Below, in pieces: positions 7,959-17,026 of a stretch of DNA of 64,000 nucleotides. Under the pieces are notes generated by a model, which saw only the letters and a program-made list of their open reading frames with translations, searched no databases and was not told the DNA's origin. The DNA is taken from the NCBI RefSeq assembly GCF_026153295.1, contig NZ_CP110615.1, forward strand, positions 868,001 to 932,000, written 5' to 3'. A program made the position numbers and the translations under genes. Position 1 is the stretch's first letter, and the number at the start of each line of letters is the position of its first letter. Source of the DNA: Rhodococcus antarcticus. GTDB lineage: Bacteria; Actinomycetota; Actinomycetes; Mycobacteriales; Mycobacteriaceae.

Positions 7959-9271
7959 CCGACGAGCGTGCCCAGGCGCACGGGCAGTCGCTCCCACCCG
8001 CGCAGCACCCGCGTCGGCCGGCGCTGGGCGCCCGGTGCCAGGGCCAGGTCCGGGAACCGCTCGAACAGGGCGCGCAGCCCCACCTCGCCCTCGATGCGGG
8101 CCAGCGCGGCCCCCAGGCAGAAGTGCCGGCCCGCGGAGAAGGACAGGTGCTCCCGGGCGTTGGCGCGGTCCACGTCGAACACGTGCGGGTCGGTGAACAC
8201 CGCCGGGTCGCGGTTGGCCCCGGCCAGCATGGTGGCCACGAGGTGGCCCTTGCGCACGGCCACCCCCTGGACCGAGGTGTCGCGCACCGCCACCCGGGCC
8301 GTCACCTGCACGGGCGACTCGTGACGCAGGACCTCCTCCACGGCGTTGCCCCAGCGCTCGGGCTCGGCGCGCAGGCGGGCCAGCTGGTCGGGGTGGCGCA
8401 GCAGCAGCTCGGTGCCGCTGCCGATCAGGTTGACCGTGGTCTCGAACCCGGCGGCGAGCAGCAGGCCGGCCGTGGCGCGCAGCTCGTCCTCGGACAGCCG
8501 TCGTCCGTCGTCGGTGGCCACCACGAGCTGGCTGAGCAGGTCGGTGCCGGGGTTCTCGCGCAGCCGCTGCAGGTGGGTGCCCAGCCAGGCGTCGAAGGCA
8601 CGCAGGCTCGTGTCCACGTGGCTGAACTCCGACCAGCTCAGCCCCACGTCCAGGCTGGGTGCCGCGCCCGCGCCGAAGGTGAGCACCTGGGGGCGGTCGG
8701 CCTCGGGGACACCGAGGATGTCCGAGATCACGGTGAGGGGCAGCAGGGTGGCGTAGCGCTCCACCAGGTCGACCTCGGAGGTGGTGCTGGCCGCGAGCTC
8801 GTCGAGCAGCCGGCCCGCGGTGTGGGTGACGTCCCCGCGCAGGGCCTCGACGGCTCGGGCGGAGAACACGCGGGAGACCAGGCGGCGGTAGCGGGCGTGC
8901 TGCTCCCCGTCCACGGCCAGCAGCGAGGGCGGCTCCACCGGGTGCAGCACGTGCTGGCCGGCCGACCACTCGGCGAGGCGCGCGACCAGCCCGGACAGCG
9001 GGGTCTCGGGGGGCCCGGTGCGGAAGTCGTCGCTGCGCAGCACCTCCTTGCAGGCGGCGTGGTTCGTGCTGACCCAGGACAGTCGTCCGCGCAGCAGGGG
9101 CCCGGCGGCGCGGACGGTGTCGTGCAGCGCGTACGGGTGGGCCCGGGTGTCCGCGTCCATGATGAGCAGCGCCTGCGGGTCGCCCTGCCGGGCTGCCCGG
9201 GTGAGCACCCGCCGGGCCAGGCCGTGCTGCAAGGTCCACCGCACCGCTCTGCGCGCGTTCATGCGCGCCAT
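7955..9271 (-). CDS. Cytochrome P450
   Basis: A 438-residue class I bacterial P450, a soluble heme monooxygenase that needs ferredoxin partners. The I-helix reads AGFETT (274-279), the K-helix ExxR is EVLR (313-316), and the heme loop is FSAGRHFCLG with the ligand Cys385. The N-terminus lacks a membrane anchor. No ferredoxin or reductase gene is nearby, so electrons must come from elsewhere. It is embedded between small membrane-protein genes, overlapping its upstream neighbour by 13 nt and the downstream one by 4 nt. ATG 9271 has GGGAGCAGG before it; ATG 9262 would give an ATGA overlap. The substrate is unknown. Confidence 0.95.
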   Translation of the reverse strand: MARMNARRAVRWTLQHGLARRVLTRAARQGDPQALLIMDADTRAHPYALHDTVRAAGPLLRGRLSWVSTNHAACKEVLRSDDFRTGPPETPLSGLVARLAEWSAGQHVLHPVEPPSLLAVDGEQHARYRRLVSRVFSARAVEALRGDVTHTAGRLLDELAASTTSEVDLVERYATLLPLTVISDILGVPEADRPQVLTFGAGAAPSLDVGLSWSEFSHVDTSLRAFDAWLGTHLQRLRENPGTDLLSQLVVATDDGRRLSEDELRATAGLLLAAGFETTVNLIGSGTELLLRHPDQLARLRAEPERWGNAVEEVLRHESPVQVTARVAVRDTSVQGVAVRKGHLVATMLAGANRDPAVFTDPHVFDVDRANAREHLSFSAGRHFCLGAALARIEGEVGLRALFERFPDLALAPGAQRRPTRVLRGWERLPVRLGTLVG

Positions 9272-9780
9272 CCTGCTCCCGCGTCGTGCCGGCGCACGAG
9301 GAGCCCTCCGGCCACCACCAGCACGCAGGCGGCCACGAGCGGGGCCACCCCGCCCCCCGAGAGGCCGACCACCAGCGTGGTGGCCCCCAGCACGCCGGCA
9401 CCGGCGGCGACGAGTCCCCCGGCGAACCGTCGCAGGACGGTGCCGAGCGCGAGGACGAGCGCCGCAACCCCGAGCGACTGGGGGGCTCCCGGCGGCGCGG
9501 CGGGCACGTCCTGGGCCAGGAACAGGGACGAGCCGTACGCGGAGTCGCGCTGGTTGGCCTGCAGGAGGGCCAGGGGGGCCACCGCTCCGGCCGGACCCTC
9601 GGCGTAGCGGCGCGACGAGGGGGCGCCGAGCTCCGCGGACGGGACGAGGACGGGGCCGGTGGCCTGCGGCTGCGGCACCCCGGTGTGGTCGTTGGTGGCG
9701 AGGGCCGTGACGCCGGCCAGCACGGCCCCGGCGAGCAGCAGCGCGACCCCGAGCAGGGCGAGACGGTCAGGCCGGCGCAC
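9259..9780 (-). CDS. Small membrane protein upstream of the P450
   Basis: An unrecognised 173-residue protein. Residues 8-28 form a signal anchor, residues 29-97 a hydrophilic loop containing SSRRYAEGP and LLQANQRDSAYGSSLFLAQD, and the rest holds two or three membrane segments before a short basic tail (VRRHDAGAGW). The predicted orientation puts the loop outside the cell. It overlaps both neighbours (14 nt and 13 nt). I see no catalytic motif, lipobox or cysteine. Confidence 0.75.
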   Translation of the reverse strand: MRRPDRLALLGVALLLAGAVLAGVTALATNDHTGVPQPQATGPVLVPSAELGAPSSRRYAEGPAGAVAPLALLQANQRDSAYGSSLFLAQDVPAAPPGAPQSLGVAALVLALGTVLRRFAGGLVAAGAGVLGATTLVVGLSGGGVAPLVAACVLVVAGGLLVRRHDAGAGWRA

Positions 9781-10378
9781 CGCGCACCCGCTCCCGGCGC
9801 AGCAGCACCGCGCCCAGGCCCGCCGCCAGCCCGCTGGCGGCCAGGACGGGCGACCACCAGCCGAGCACCCCCACCACGGCGGTCACCGCGGCCAGCCCAC
9901 CGGCGGCGAGAACCGCCGTGCCCGCGGCTGCGCGCGGGGTCCACCGTCGCCCGTGCCGTCCCGCCCCGCCGAGCACCGCCGCCACCAGGCCCAGCCCCGC
10001 CAGCGCCGCGAGCACCGGCCGCAGCCCGTCGCCCGCCCCGCCGGCCGGGCTCAGGCTGGAGTCGGTCCGCACGTCCGGGCCGGTCACGCTGGAGAGCAGG
10101 GTGCCGTTGCGCAGGGACTGGGCGGCGCGGAGCTGGGAGAGGTAGCTCTCGGTGAATCCGAAGCCCGGCACCACGGCCGGGCCGTCGCCGGGGCCGGCGA
10201 ACACCCCGGAGGTCCGCCCCGTCGCCGCGTCCAGCACGACCAGCGTCCACCCGGGCGAGGCGTTCGGGGCCGTGGTGGTCACGGAGTCCCCCGGGGGACC
10301 CACCGCGGTGGCGGCCACCCAGCCGGACCCGGCCACCGCCGAGACGAGCAGGGCGGTGGCCAGCAGCCGAGAGCTCAC
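9767..10378 (-). CDS. Small membrane protein, second gene of the P450 cluster
   Basis: A 203-residue protein of unknown function. The N-terminus VSSRLLATALLVSAVAGSGW is a signal anchor, followed by a roughly 95-residue extracytoplasmic region with LVVLDAATGRTSGVF and ESYLSQLRAAQSLRNGTLL, then hydrophobic segments at about 125-145 and 155-195 and a basic tail. GTG 10378 is chosen because it overlaps the preceding stop as GTGA; the open frame upstream of it lies inside the previous gene. Composition and topology resemble its neighbours. Confidence 0.72.
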   Translation of the reverse strand: MSSRLLATALLVSAVAGSGWVAATAVGPPGDSVTTTAPNASPGWTLVVLDAATGRTSGVFAGPGDGPAVVPGFGFTESYLSQLRAAQSLRNGTLLSSVTGPDVRTDSSLSPAGGAGDGLRPVLAALAGLGLVAAVLGGAGRHGRRWTPRAAAGTAVLAAGGLAAVTAVVGVLGWWSPVLAASGLAAGLGAVLLRRERVRGAPA

Positions 10379-10956
10379 GGCGAGCTCGGTGTCACGGGCT
10401 GCCACACGGCCAGCGGGGGAGGCGGCACCCGGGCCGGGCGGGGGGTGCGACGGGGGGCGAGCGCAGCCACCGCCGCCAGCACGCCGGACGCGACGAGCAG
10501 CCAGGGTCCCGCCGACCCGGTCAGCACCACCTGGCCGGGCACGACCTCGACGAGCACGTCGCGCAGCCGTGCCGCCCGGGCGGCGGTGTGCAGCACCACG
10601 AGCACGCCGGTGGCCACCAGCCACCCCGCTGCCAGCACGGCGGTCGCCGGGGACCGGCCGACGCGCAGCCGCAGCGCGACGGCCACCCCGAGCAGCACCA
10701 CTCCCGCCAGCACCACCCACCCGAAGGCGGGAACGGCGCCGGCGCTCACCGTCCGCGCACCGGTGCCGTCGGTGCTGACCAGGTCGCCGAACCAGCCGGA
10801 GGTCGCCGTGGCGCTGCCGGTGCCGTCGGCGGAGCGGGTGGTGGCGACGGGACTCGCCAGGGCCAGCAGGGCGAGCACCGCAGCGAGGACGATCGCGCCC
10901 GTGCCGAGGTCGCGCCGGGCGGCCGGCTCCGGGGTCGGCGTCGCGGGGTCCGACAC
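10375..10956 (-). CDS. Multi-pass membrane protein, first gene of the P450 cluster
   Basis: An unrecognised 193-residue protein with a short charged N-terminus, then about four hydrophobic segments (near 21-40, 72-92, 98-117 and 147-165) and a Pro-rich cytoplasmic-looking tail ending LAVWQPVTPSSP. The loop after the first segment (SADGTGSATATSGWFGDLV) probably lies outside. GTG 10956 follows GGAGGGG by 8-9 nt. It heads five genes that overlap without a gap down to 7518, and starts 40 nt after the CoA-transferase stop, so it may share that transcript. Confidence 0.72.
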   Translation of the reverse strand: MSDPATPTPEPAARRDLGTGAIVLAAVLALLALASPVATTRSADGTGSATATSGWFGDLVSTDGTGARTVSAGAVPAFGWVVLAGVVLLGVAVALRLRVGRSPATAVLAAGWLVATGVLVVLHTAARAARLRDVLVEVVPGQVVLTGSAGPWLLVASGVLAAVAALAPRRTPRPARVPPPPLAVWQPVTPSSP

Positions 10957-10996
10957 GTGCGCCACCCCTCCCGCTCGACCGCTGGTCGGCCCGAGG

Positions 10997-12520
10997 CTAG
11001 CCCGCAGGGGTGTGGCGCGGGTGCGGTCGGGCGCGGGGCAGCCACTCCGGCCGCGACGACCCGCGCGGCACGAGCACGGGGGAGTAGCGACCCGGGGTGC
11101 CGGACATCCGGACCTGCTCGGTGACCCCCTGGTAGCGACCGAGCGGGGTGTCGGCGGTGAAGGTCTCGGGGTCCAGGTAGGCGTGCTCGCCCCCGGTCCC
11201 GGCGATCTCGTGGGCGTAGCCGCGGTCGAAGACACCGAGGGAGAGCACCCACAGCGCGGCCCGGGTGAGGGAGACGTGCACCCGCCAGCTGCCGCCCTCG
11301 GTGGCCCGGCGGCGCAGCGCCTCGACCACGCCCGCGGTGAGCAGCCAGCTGACCATGTAGTCGTTCACCACCAGGATCGGGGGCAGCCGCGGCGGACCGT
11401 CGCCGCCCTCCAGGCCCATCATCCCCACGAGGCTGCCCGCGCTCTGGTCGAACCCGACGCGGTCGGCCCACGGTCCCCGGGGCCCGTTCAGCGAGGCGGT
11501 GGCGTGCACCAGACCCGGTCGTGCCGCCACGGCCTCCTGCCAGCCCAGGCCGATCCGCTCCAGCGCACCGGGGCGTCGGTTGGCGTAGAACACGTCGGAC
11601 TCCACCAGCAGCCCGCGCAGCAGTGCGCGCCCGTCGGTGGAGTGCGGGTCCACGGTGGACGAGCGCACCCCGACGTTGGCCGTGGTGTACGTGGAGTCGT
11701 GCTCGATCTCGTCGGGCCGCCAGACGTTCAGCACGTCCGCGCCGTGCAGGGCGAGCGCACGGCCCACCCCGGCCCCGGCGATGACGTGACCCATGCCCAG
11801 CGCCCGCACCCCACCGAGCGGGTCGTCGTGGTGGCCCAGGGGCTCCGGCGGGGCGTCGCCCACCCGGGTGATCTCGACGAGCGGCAGGTCGCGCAGCCCC
11901 TCGGCGTAGTGGCGCTCGGCCAGCAGCTCACCGGTGGTGCGCAGCACGGGGCAGACCACGCCCGCGGCGACGGCGGCCTCCTCGAGCGCGTGGGCGTCCC
12001 AGCCCGCGACCGCCCGCGCCACGGCGTCCTTGTCGTCGGGCACGCCCAGCAGGCGCTGCGCGGCCACCGACATCGCGGGGTAGGGGTTCAGCGGCATCAC
12101 CCAGCGACCGTCCCGGGTCCGGGTGAAGCGGAAGCCGAAGCCCGTGCCGGCGGTGGCCGGGGCACCGGGTGGGTAGCCGTTGAGCAGCTCCCAGCGCCGG
12201 TCGTAGAACGGGCACAACCGGTGCGGCGTCACGCGCAGGTCCACCGACAGGTCCTGGCCGGCTCCGCCGCGGGCCCGGTGCAGGGCGGCGACGGACACCG
12301 ACTTCGCCAGCAGCGCCACGCCCGCGGCCCCGCCCAGGCGCAGGGTGCTGGGCACCACCGGGTCCGCGCCCACGACGTCGATCCGGCCCCCGGCGTCCGC
12401 GGCACGCAGCCCGATCCCCGCGAGCACCTCCGCCAGTGCTGCGTGCGGGTCGAAGGCGTCGTCGGTGGCCGGGTGGGCCAGCGCCTCGGTCAGCCGGTCC
12501 GCCAGGGGGTCGATGGTCAC
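10997..12520 (-). CDS. CaiB/BaiF (class III) CoA-transferase
   Basis: A 507-residue CoA-transferase of the CaiB/BaiF family, which moves CoA between carboxylic acids through an aspartyl intermediate. Two related halves are visible: one with LRLGGAAGVALLAKSVSVAA and NPYPAMSVAAQRLLG, the other with ALGMGHVIAGAGVGRALAL, GADVLNVWRPDE, GLVHATASLNGPRG and FDQSAG. The length exceeds the usual 400 residues, as in other actinobacterial two-half members. GTG 12520 overlaps the upstream AtuA-like stop as GTGA and has GGAGG in front. The pair probably acts on one acyl-CoA substrate, possibly in terpenoid or branched-acid breakdown; the substrate is not evident. Confidence 0.88.
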   Translation of the reverse strand: MTIDPLADRLTEALAHPATDDAFDPHAALAEVLAGIGLRAADAGGRIDVVGADPVVPSTLRLGGAAGVALLAKSVSVAALHRARGGAGQDLSVDLRVTPHRLCPFYDRRWELLNGYPPGAPATAGTGFGFRFTRTRDGRWVMPLNPYPAMSVAAQRLLGVPDDKDAVARAVAGWDAHALEEAAVAAGVVCPVLRTTGELLAERHYAEGLRDLPLVEITRVGDAPPEPLGHHDDPLGGVRALGMGHVIAGAGVGRALALHGADVLNVWRPDEIEHDSTYTTANVGVRSSTVDPHSTDGRALLRGLLVESDVFYANRRPGALERIGLGWQEAVAARPGLVHATASLNGPRGPWADRVGFDQSAGSLVGMMGLEGGDGPPRLPPILVVNDYMVSWLLTAGVVEALRRRATEGGSWRVHVSLTRAALWVLSLGVFDRGYAHEIAGTGGEHAYLDPETFTADTPLGRYQGVTEQVRMSGTPGRYSPVLVPRGSSRPEWLPRARPHPRHTPAG

Positions 12521-14331
12521 CGGGGCACCTCCGTGATCAGCGGGAGCGTGGCGAGCAGCTCGTCGGGCACGTCCACCCACCGGGCGCGCAGCAGCTCGCC
12601 CACGGCCTTGCCCACCTGGTCCACCCGGGTGTTGGACGAACCCCCGGTGCCCAGCAGCCCACGGACGACCAGGTGCACCGCGCGCAGCCGGGGCAGCTCG
12701 TGGCGCACCAGCTCCAGGTGCGCGGCCTCGCCGAACAGCTCCCGGACCCGCGCCGTGGTCACGGTGCGGCGCAGCCACTCCCAGGCCCGGTCATCGGTGA
12801 CCCACAGGCCGATGTTGCTGTTGCCGCCCTTGTCCCCGCTGCGTGCGTGCACCAGCACCCCGAGCGGCGCGCGGGTGGTGGACCCGGTGGTCGCCGGGCC
12901 CACCGGCTCGGGGTGCACCGGCTGGCGGCTCTCGCGGGTGGCGGGCGGTGGCGGCACCGGCAGGCGGCGGCCGTCGGCGAGCACCACCTCGTGCCGGGGC
13001 ACGTCGCCGGCGAGCAGGGCGGGCCAGTAGTCCACCCGGACCCGGGCGCGCCGGGCACGGTCGGCCACCGTGTCGATGTAGTAGCCCGGCACGCTGCCCA
13101 GGAACAGGCTGCCCACCGCGGCCAGGAAGTCCTCGCCCAGCGGTTCCGCGTCCGGCCCGGTGGCCACCACGCGGACCGCCACGGTGGCCTCGTCCTGGGT
13201 CGCCGGGTCCAGCACCGGCCGCCCCAGCGGGGTGAGCTCGACCTGCACACCCGGGTCCAGCAGCGCCGTGAGCTGGGCGCGCAGCAGCTCCACCTTGGCC
13301 GGCACGTCGAGGCCGGTGAGGTAGACCGTGGTCGCGCGGACGAAGCCCGTCGGCGCGAACACGGCGACCTTGGTGGTGGGCGAGGGGGGCGAGCCGACGA
13401 CGCCGCCGACGGCCACCCGGTCCGGCCCCACCTGGGTCAGGGTGACGTCGTCGAGGTGGGTGGTGACGTCGGGGTTCAGGTAGCGCGGGCCCTGGATCTC
13501 GTAGAGCAGCTGCGCGGTGACGGTGTCCACGGTGACCGTGCCGCCGTCGCGCGCGTGCTTGGTGATGACGGCGGTGCCGTCCGCGGCCACCTCGGCGACG
13601 GGGAAGCCGGGTGCGGTCATCCCGGGCACGGCCCGGAACCCGGAGAAGTTCCCGCCGGTGGAGTGCGGTCCGCACTCCACGAGGTGACCGGCAACGACCG
13701 CGCCCGCGAGCGCGTCCCAGTCGTCGGGGGCCCATCCGTGCCACCACACCGCCGGACCGACGACCAGCGAGGCGTCGGTGACCCGCCCGCAGATCACCAC
13801 GTCCGCCCCGGCGGTGAGCGCGGCCGCGATGCCGAACCCGCCCAGGTAGGCGTTCGCCGCGACCGGGGTCAGGGCCCAGTCCTTGAGCGGGGCGCCACTG
13901 TCCAGGTGCTCCATCCCGTGGCCCTGCGCGTGCAGCTCCGGCAGCCGGGCGAGCAGGTCGTCGCCCTCGACGTGGGCCACCCGCAGCTCCGCCCCGGCCG
14001 CGCGGGCCAGCTCGCGGACCGCCGCGGCCATGCCCGCCGGGTCGAGCCCGCCCGCGTTGACCACCACCTTGGTCCCCCGGTCGGCGAGGACGCCGAGGTG
14101 TGGTCGCAGCTGGTCGAGGAAGCCCGGCACGTACCCGGCGCCGCCGCTGGCCCGGGTGCGGCCGACCAGCGCGGCCAGGGTGACCTCGGCCAGGTAGTCC
14201 CCGACGAGGACGTCGACGGGGTCGCCCGCCAGCACCTCGGCCAGGGCGCTGGCCCGGTCTCCCAGGTAGCCGGAGAAGCCGGCCACCCGCAGCGGGCGAC
14301 GGTCCGTGGGGGTCTCCTCGGTGGTGCTCAC
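12517..14331 (-). CDS. AtuA-like (DUF1446) acyclic-terpene-utilisation family protein
   Basis: A 604-residue protein. Residues 1 to about 470 match the DUF1446/AtuA family ([12 protein letters not shown] near the start, [45 protein letters not shown]). The last 110 residues form the separate AtuA C-terminal domain with [18 protein letters not shown]. AtuA is needed for growth of Pseudomonas on citronellol/geraniol, but its reaction is not settled. The fused arrangement and the coupled CoA-transferase suggest a small acyl-CoA pathway. GTG 14331 has a TCTGAT -10 hexamer 6 nt upstream and no Shine-Dalgarno. Confidence 0.85.
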   Translation of the reverse strand: MSTTEETPTDRRPLRVAGFSGYLGDRASALAEVLAGDPVDVLVGDYLAEVTLAALVGRTRASGGAGYVPGFLDQLRPHLGVLADRGTKVVVNAGGLDPAGMAAAVRELARAAGAELRVAHVEGDDLLARLPELHAQGHGMEHLDSGAPLKDWALTPVAANAYLGGFGIAAALTAGADVVICGRVTDASLVVGPAVWWHGWAPDDWDALAGAVVAGHLVECGPHSTGGNFSGFRAVPGMTAPGFPVAEVAADGTAVITKHARDGGTVTVDTVTAQLLYEIQGPRYLNPDVTTHLDDVTLTQVGPDRVAVGGVVGSPPSPTTKVAVFAPTGFVRATTVYLTGLDVPAKVELLRAQLTALLDPGVQVELTPLGRPVLDPATQDEATVAVRVVATGPDAEPLGEDFLAAVGSLFLGSVPGYYIDTVADRARRARVRVDYWPALLAGDVPRHEVVLADGRRLPVPPPPATRESRQPVHPEPVGPATTGSTTRAPLGVLVHARSGDKGGNSNIGLWVTDDRAWEWLRRTVTTARVRELFGEAAHLELVRHELPRLRAVHLVVRGLLGTGGSSNTRVDQVGKAVGELLRARWVDVPDELLATLPLITEVPR

Positions 14332-14337
14332 CGAGCC

Positions 14338-14343
14338 ATCAGA
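14338..14343 (-). promoter_or_regulatory. -10 element TCTGAT for the atuA-like/CoA-transferase operon
   Basis: On the minus strand TCTGAT is followed by 6 nt and the GTG at 14331. The 63-bp gap to rsmD holds divergent leaderless promoters. Confidence 0.45.
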
Positions 14344-14382
14344 CCACCTCGGTCGCCGGGAGGGGCCGTCTCCGGCGGGTGG

Positions 14383-14388
14383 GAGGAT
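14383..14388 (+). promoter_or_regulatory. -10 element GAGGAT for rsmD
   Basis: GAGGAT is followed by 6 nt and the GTG at 14395. The same hexamer and spacing occur in front of ftsY. GGGAGG in the same place could instead act as a weak ribosome site. Confidence 0.4.
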
Positions 14389-14394
14389 CGACCG

Positions 14395-14957
14395 GTGACA
14401 CGGATCGTGGCGGGCTCCGCCCGTGGCCGACGCCTCAAGGTGCCGGCCCAGGGCACCCGACCCACCTCGGAGCGGGTGCGGGAGGCGGTGTTCAGCGCGC
14501 TGGAGTCCCGCACCGACCTCGACGGCGCCCGGGTGCTCGACCTCTACGCGGGTTCGGGCGCGCTCGGGCTGGAGGCGCTCTCGCGGGGGGCGTCGCGGCT
14601 GCTGCTCGTGGAGTCCGACGCCCGCGCAGCCGCGGTGGCCGCGGCCAACGTCGACGCCGTCGGCCTGGCCGGGGCCGCGGTGCGTCGCGCCCCGGTGGCC
14701 AGCGTCCTGGCGCAGCCTGCGGACACCCCCTACGACCTGGTCCTGCTCGACCCGCCGTACTCCGTGACCGACGCTGCCGTGGCCGGGGTCCTCGCCGCGC
14801 TGCTCCAGCACGGGTGGCTCGCCCAGGACGCGCTCGTCGTGCTGGAGCGGGCCGGCCGCTCGCCGGACACGGTGTGGCCCACCGGGCTCGAGGCCACCTG
14901 GGGCAAGCGCTACGGCGACACCAGGATCGAGATGGCCACCTGTTACCGTCCCGGCCC

Positions 14958-14961
<4 letters not shown>
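14395..14961 (+). CDS. rsmD: 16S rRNA (guanine(966)-N2)-methyltransferase RsmD
   Basis: A 188-residue SAM-dependent methyltransferase that modifies G966 of 16S rRNA during 30S assembly. It shows the family N-terminus [12 protein letters not shown], the RNA-contacting [13 protein letters not shown], motif [13 protein letters not shown] and the catalytic motif IV LLDPPY. Its stop overlaps the coaD ATG as ATGA, the standard rsmD-coaD pair. Confidence 0.96.
14944..14949 (+). promoter_or_regulatory. Internal -10 element TACCGT before coaD
   Basis: TACCGT lies inside the 3' end of rsmD, 8 nt before the coaD ATG. It could give coaD its own leaderless transcript in addition to read-through from rsmD. 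Confidence 0.4.
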
Positions 14962-15455
<494 letters not shown>

Positions 15456-15457
15456 GA

Positions 15458-15493
15458 CCGACACGCCCGCGCACCTGCGCCGGGCGCGGTCGG
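15458..15493 (+). terminator. Hairpin after coaD
   Basis: CCGAC (15458-15462) and CGCCCG (15464-15469) pair with CGGGCG (15481-15486) and GTCGG (15489-15493) across small bulges. It begins 3 nt past the coaD stop; there is no T tract, as is usual in this group. Confidence 0.5.
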
Positions 15494-15543
15494 TGCCCGG
15501 GCAGACTGGGCCCCCAGCAACCAGCGGATGATCGGGGAGTGTC

Positions 15544-16245
15544 GTGTACCGGGTTTTCGAGGCGCTCGACGAGCTCGTCGCCATCGTGGAGGAGGCGCGC
15601 GGCGTCCCCCTGACCGCCGGCTGCGTCGTGCCGCGCGGTGACGTGCTCGAGCTGCTCGACGACGTGCGCGACGCCATCCCCGGCGAGCTCGACGACGCCC
15701 AGGACGTGCTGGACCACCGCGACGGCATGATCAACGAGGCCCGCGCCTCCGCCGAGGCCACCGTCGCCGGGGCGAGCTCGGAGGCGGAGGGCACCGTCGC
15801 CGGTGCGCGCGCCGAGGCCGACCGCATCGTCGCCGAGGCCCGCGCCCGGGCCGACGCCTTCGTCGCCGAGGCCCGCACCGAGGCCGAGCGCACCGTCACC
15901 GCCGGGCAGCGCGAGTACGAGCAGGTCACCACCCGCGCGCGCTCCGAGGCCGAGCGTGCCGTCGCCGCGGGGCGGGCCTCCTACGAGCGCTCGGTCGCCG
16001 ATGGTGAGACGGAGCAGGCCCGCCTGGTGTCGCAGACCGAGGTCGTCCAGGCTGCGCACGCCGAGTCGGCCCGGGTCATCGACGAGGCCCACGCCGAGTC
16101 CGACCGCCTTCGCGGGGAGTGCGACGTGTACGTCGACGCCACGCTGGCGAGCTTCGAGGAGACGTTGACCGGCACGCTGCGCACCGTCACCCGCGGTCGT
16201 CAGCAGCTGCGCTCCGGCAACGGCGCACCCGACTACCGCAGCTGA
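15544..16245 (+). CDS. sepIVA: SepIVA-type DivIVA-domain septation protein
   Basis: A 233-residue coiled-coil protein. The N-terminus MYRVFEALDELVAIVEEARG and the block VVPRGDVLELLDDVRDAIPG are nearly the same as in mycobacterial SepIVA, an essential septation factor of the DivIVA family that localises to the septum and intracellular membrane domain. Residues 60-215 are Ala/Glu/Arg-rich heptads with repeated EARxEAE units, ending in LRGECDVYVDATLASFEE. The position between coaD and the DUF177-rpmF-rnc-mutM cluster also matches mycobacteria. GTG 15544 follows GGGGAG. Transfer of the division role is by homology. Confidence 0.85.
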   Translation: MYRVFEALDELVAIVEEARGVPLTAGCVVPRGDVLELLDDVRDAIPGELDDAQDVLDHRDGMINEARASAEATVAGASSEAEGTVAGARAEADRIVAEARARADAFVAEARTEAERTVTAGQREYEQVTTRARSEAERAVAAGRASYERSVADGETEQARLVSQTEVVQAAHAESARVIDEAHAESDRLRGECDVYVDATLASFEETLTGTLRTVTRGRQQLRSGNGAPDYRS

Positions 16246-16355
16246 CGGGCCGAGGTCCGCGGCCGACGATTTCGTGGGAGACCCGGCCTCACGTACCGTG
16301 GTGTGGTTGCCGGTTCGGCAGCACCCCCACCTCGCGAGGAGAACGACCCACCGTC

Positions 16356-17024
16356 ATGGCTGCACACCGACACGAGGGACGCCTGGACGCCGCGGCGCCG
16401 CTCGTCCTGGACACCCGCGAGCTGGGCCGCCGCCCCGGCTCGATGCGGCCGGTGCACCGCGAGGTCCCGTCCCCGCGCCGGATCGGCCTCGACCTGGTGG
16501 CCGTGCCCGAGGGGGGCGAGCTCGTGCTGGACCTGCGCATGGAGTCCGTCGTGGAGGGCGTTCTCGTGACGGGCACCGTCACCGGTGTGGCGGAGGGTGA
16601 GTGCTCGCGCTGCCTCGAGCCGTTGAGCGACCCGGTGTCGGTGCACCTCACCGAGCTGTACGCCTACCCGAGCGCGACCACCGAGGCTGCCCACCCCGAC
16701 GACGAGACCCGGAGCGTCCTCGACGACCTCGTGGACCTCGAGGAGGCGATCACCGACGCCGTCGCGCTGGCCCTCCCGCTGCAGCCGCTGTGCGACGACG
16801 ACTGCGCCGGGCTGTGCTCGGAGTGCGGCGAGCGGCTCGCGGTTGTGGGTCCGGACCACCGGCATGAGACGATGGACCCCCGGTGGGCGGCGCTCGCGGC
16901 GAAGTTCGCGGATCCCGACGCGCCCGGCCCGCAGGACGCCGTCAGCGTGGCGTCCCCCGCCCGTTCCACCACCCAGCACGGCGGCACCGAACACGGTGCC
17001 GCACCCGATGTCGAGGAGAAGTAG
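16356..17024 (+). CDS. DUF177 (YceD-like) protein
   Basis: A 222-residue member of the DUF177/YceD family, usually encoded directly before rpmF as here. The core (DTRELGRRPGSMRPVHREVP, then GVAEGECSRCLEP and LCDDDCAGLCSECGERL) includes cysteines able to bind a metal. Family members influence 23S rRNA or 50S maturation in plants and bacteria, so a role in ribosome assembly is plausible. The last 40 residues (SVASPARSTTQHGGTEHG) are low complexity. ATG 16356 has AGGAG about 15 nt upstream. It ends 2 nt before rpmF. Confidence 0.85.
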   Translation: MAAHRHEGRLDAAAPLVLDTRELGRRPGSMRPVHREVPSPRRIGLDLVAVPEGGELVLDLRMESVVEGVLVTGTVTGVAEGECSRCLEPLSDPVSVHLTELYAYPSATTEAAHPDDETRSVLDDLVDLEEAITDAVALALPLQPLCDDDCAGLCSECGERLAVVGPDHRHETMDPRWAALAAKFADPDAPGPQDAVSVASPARSTTQHGGTEHGAAPDVEEK

Positions 17025-17026
17025 TC

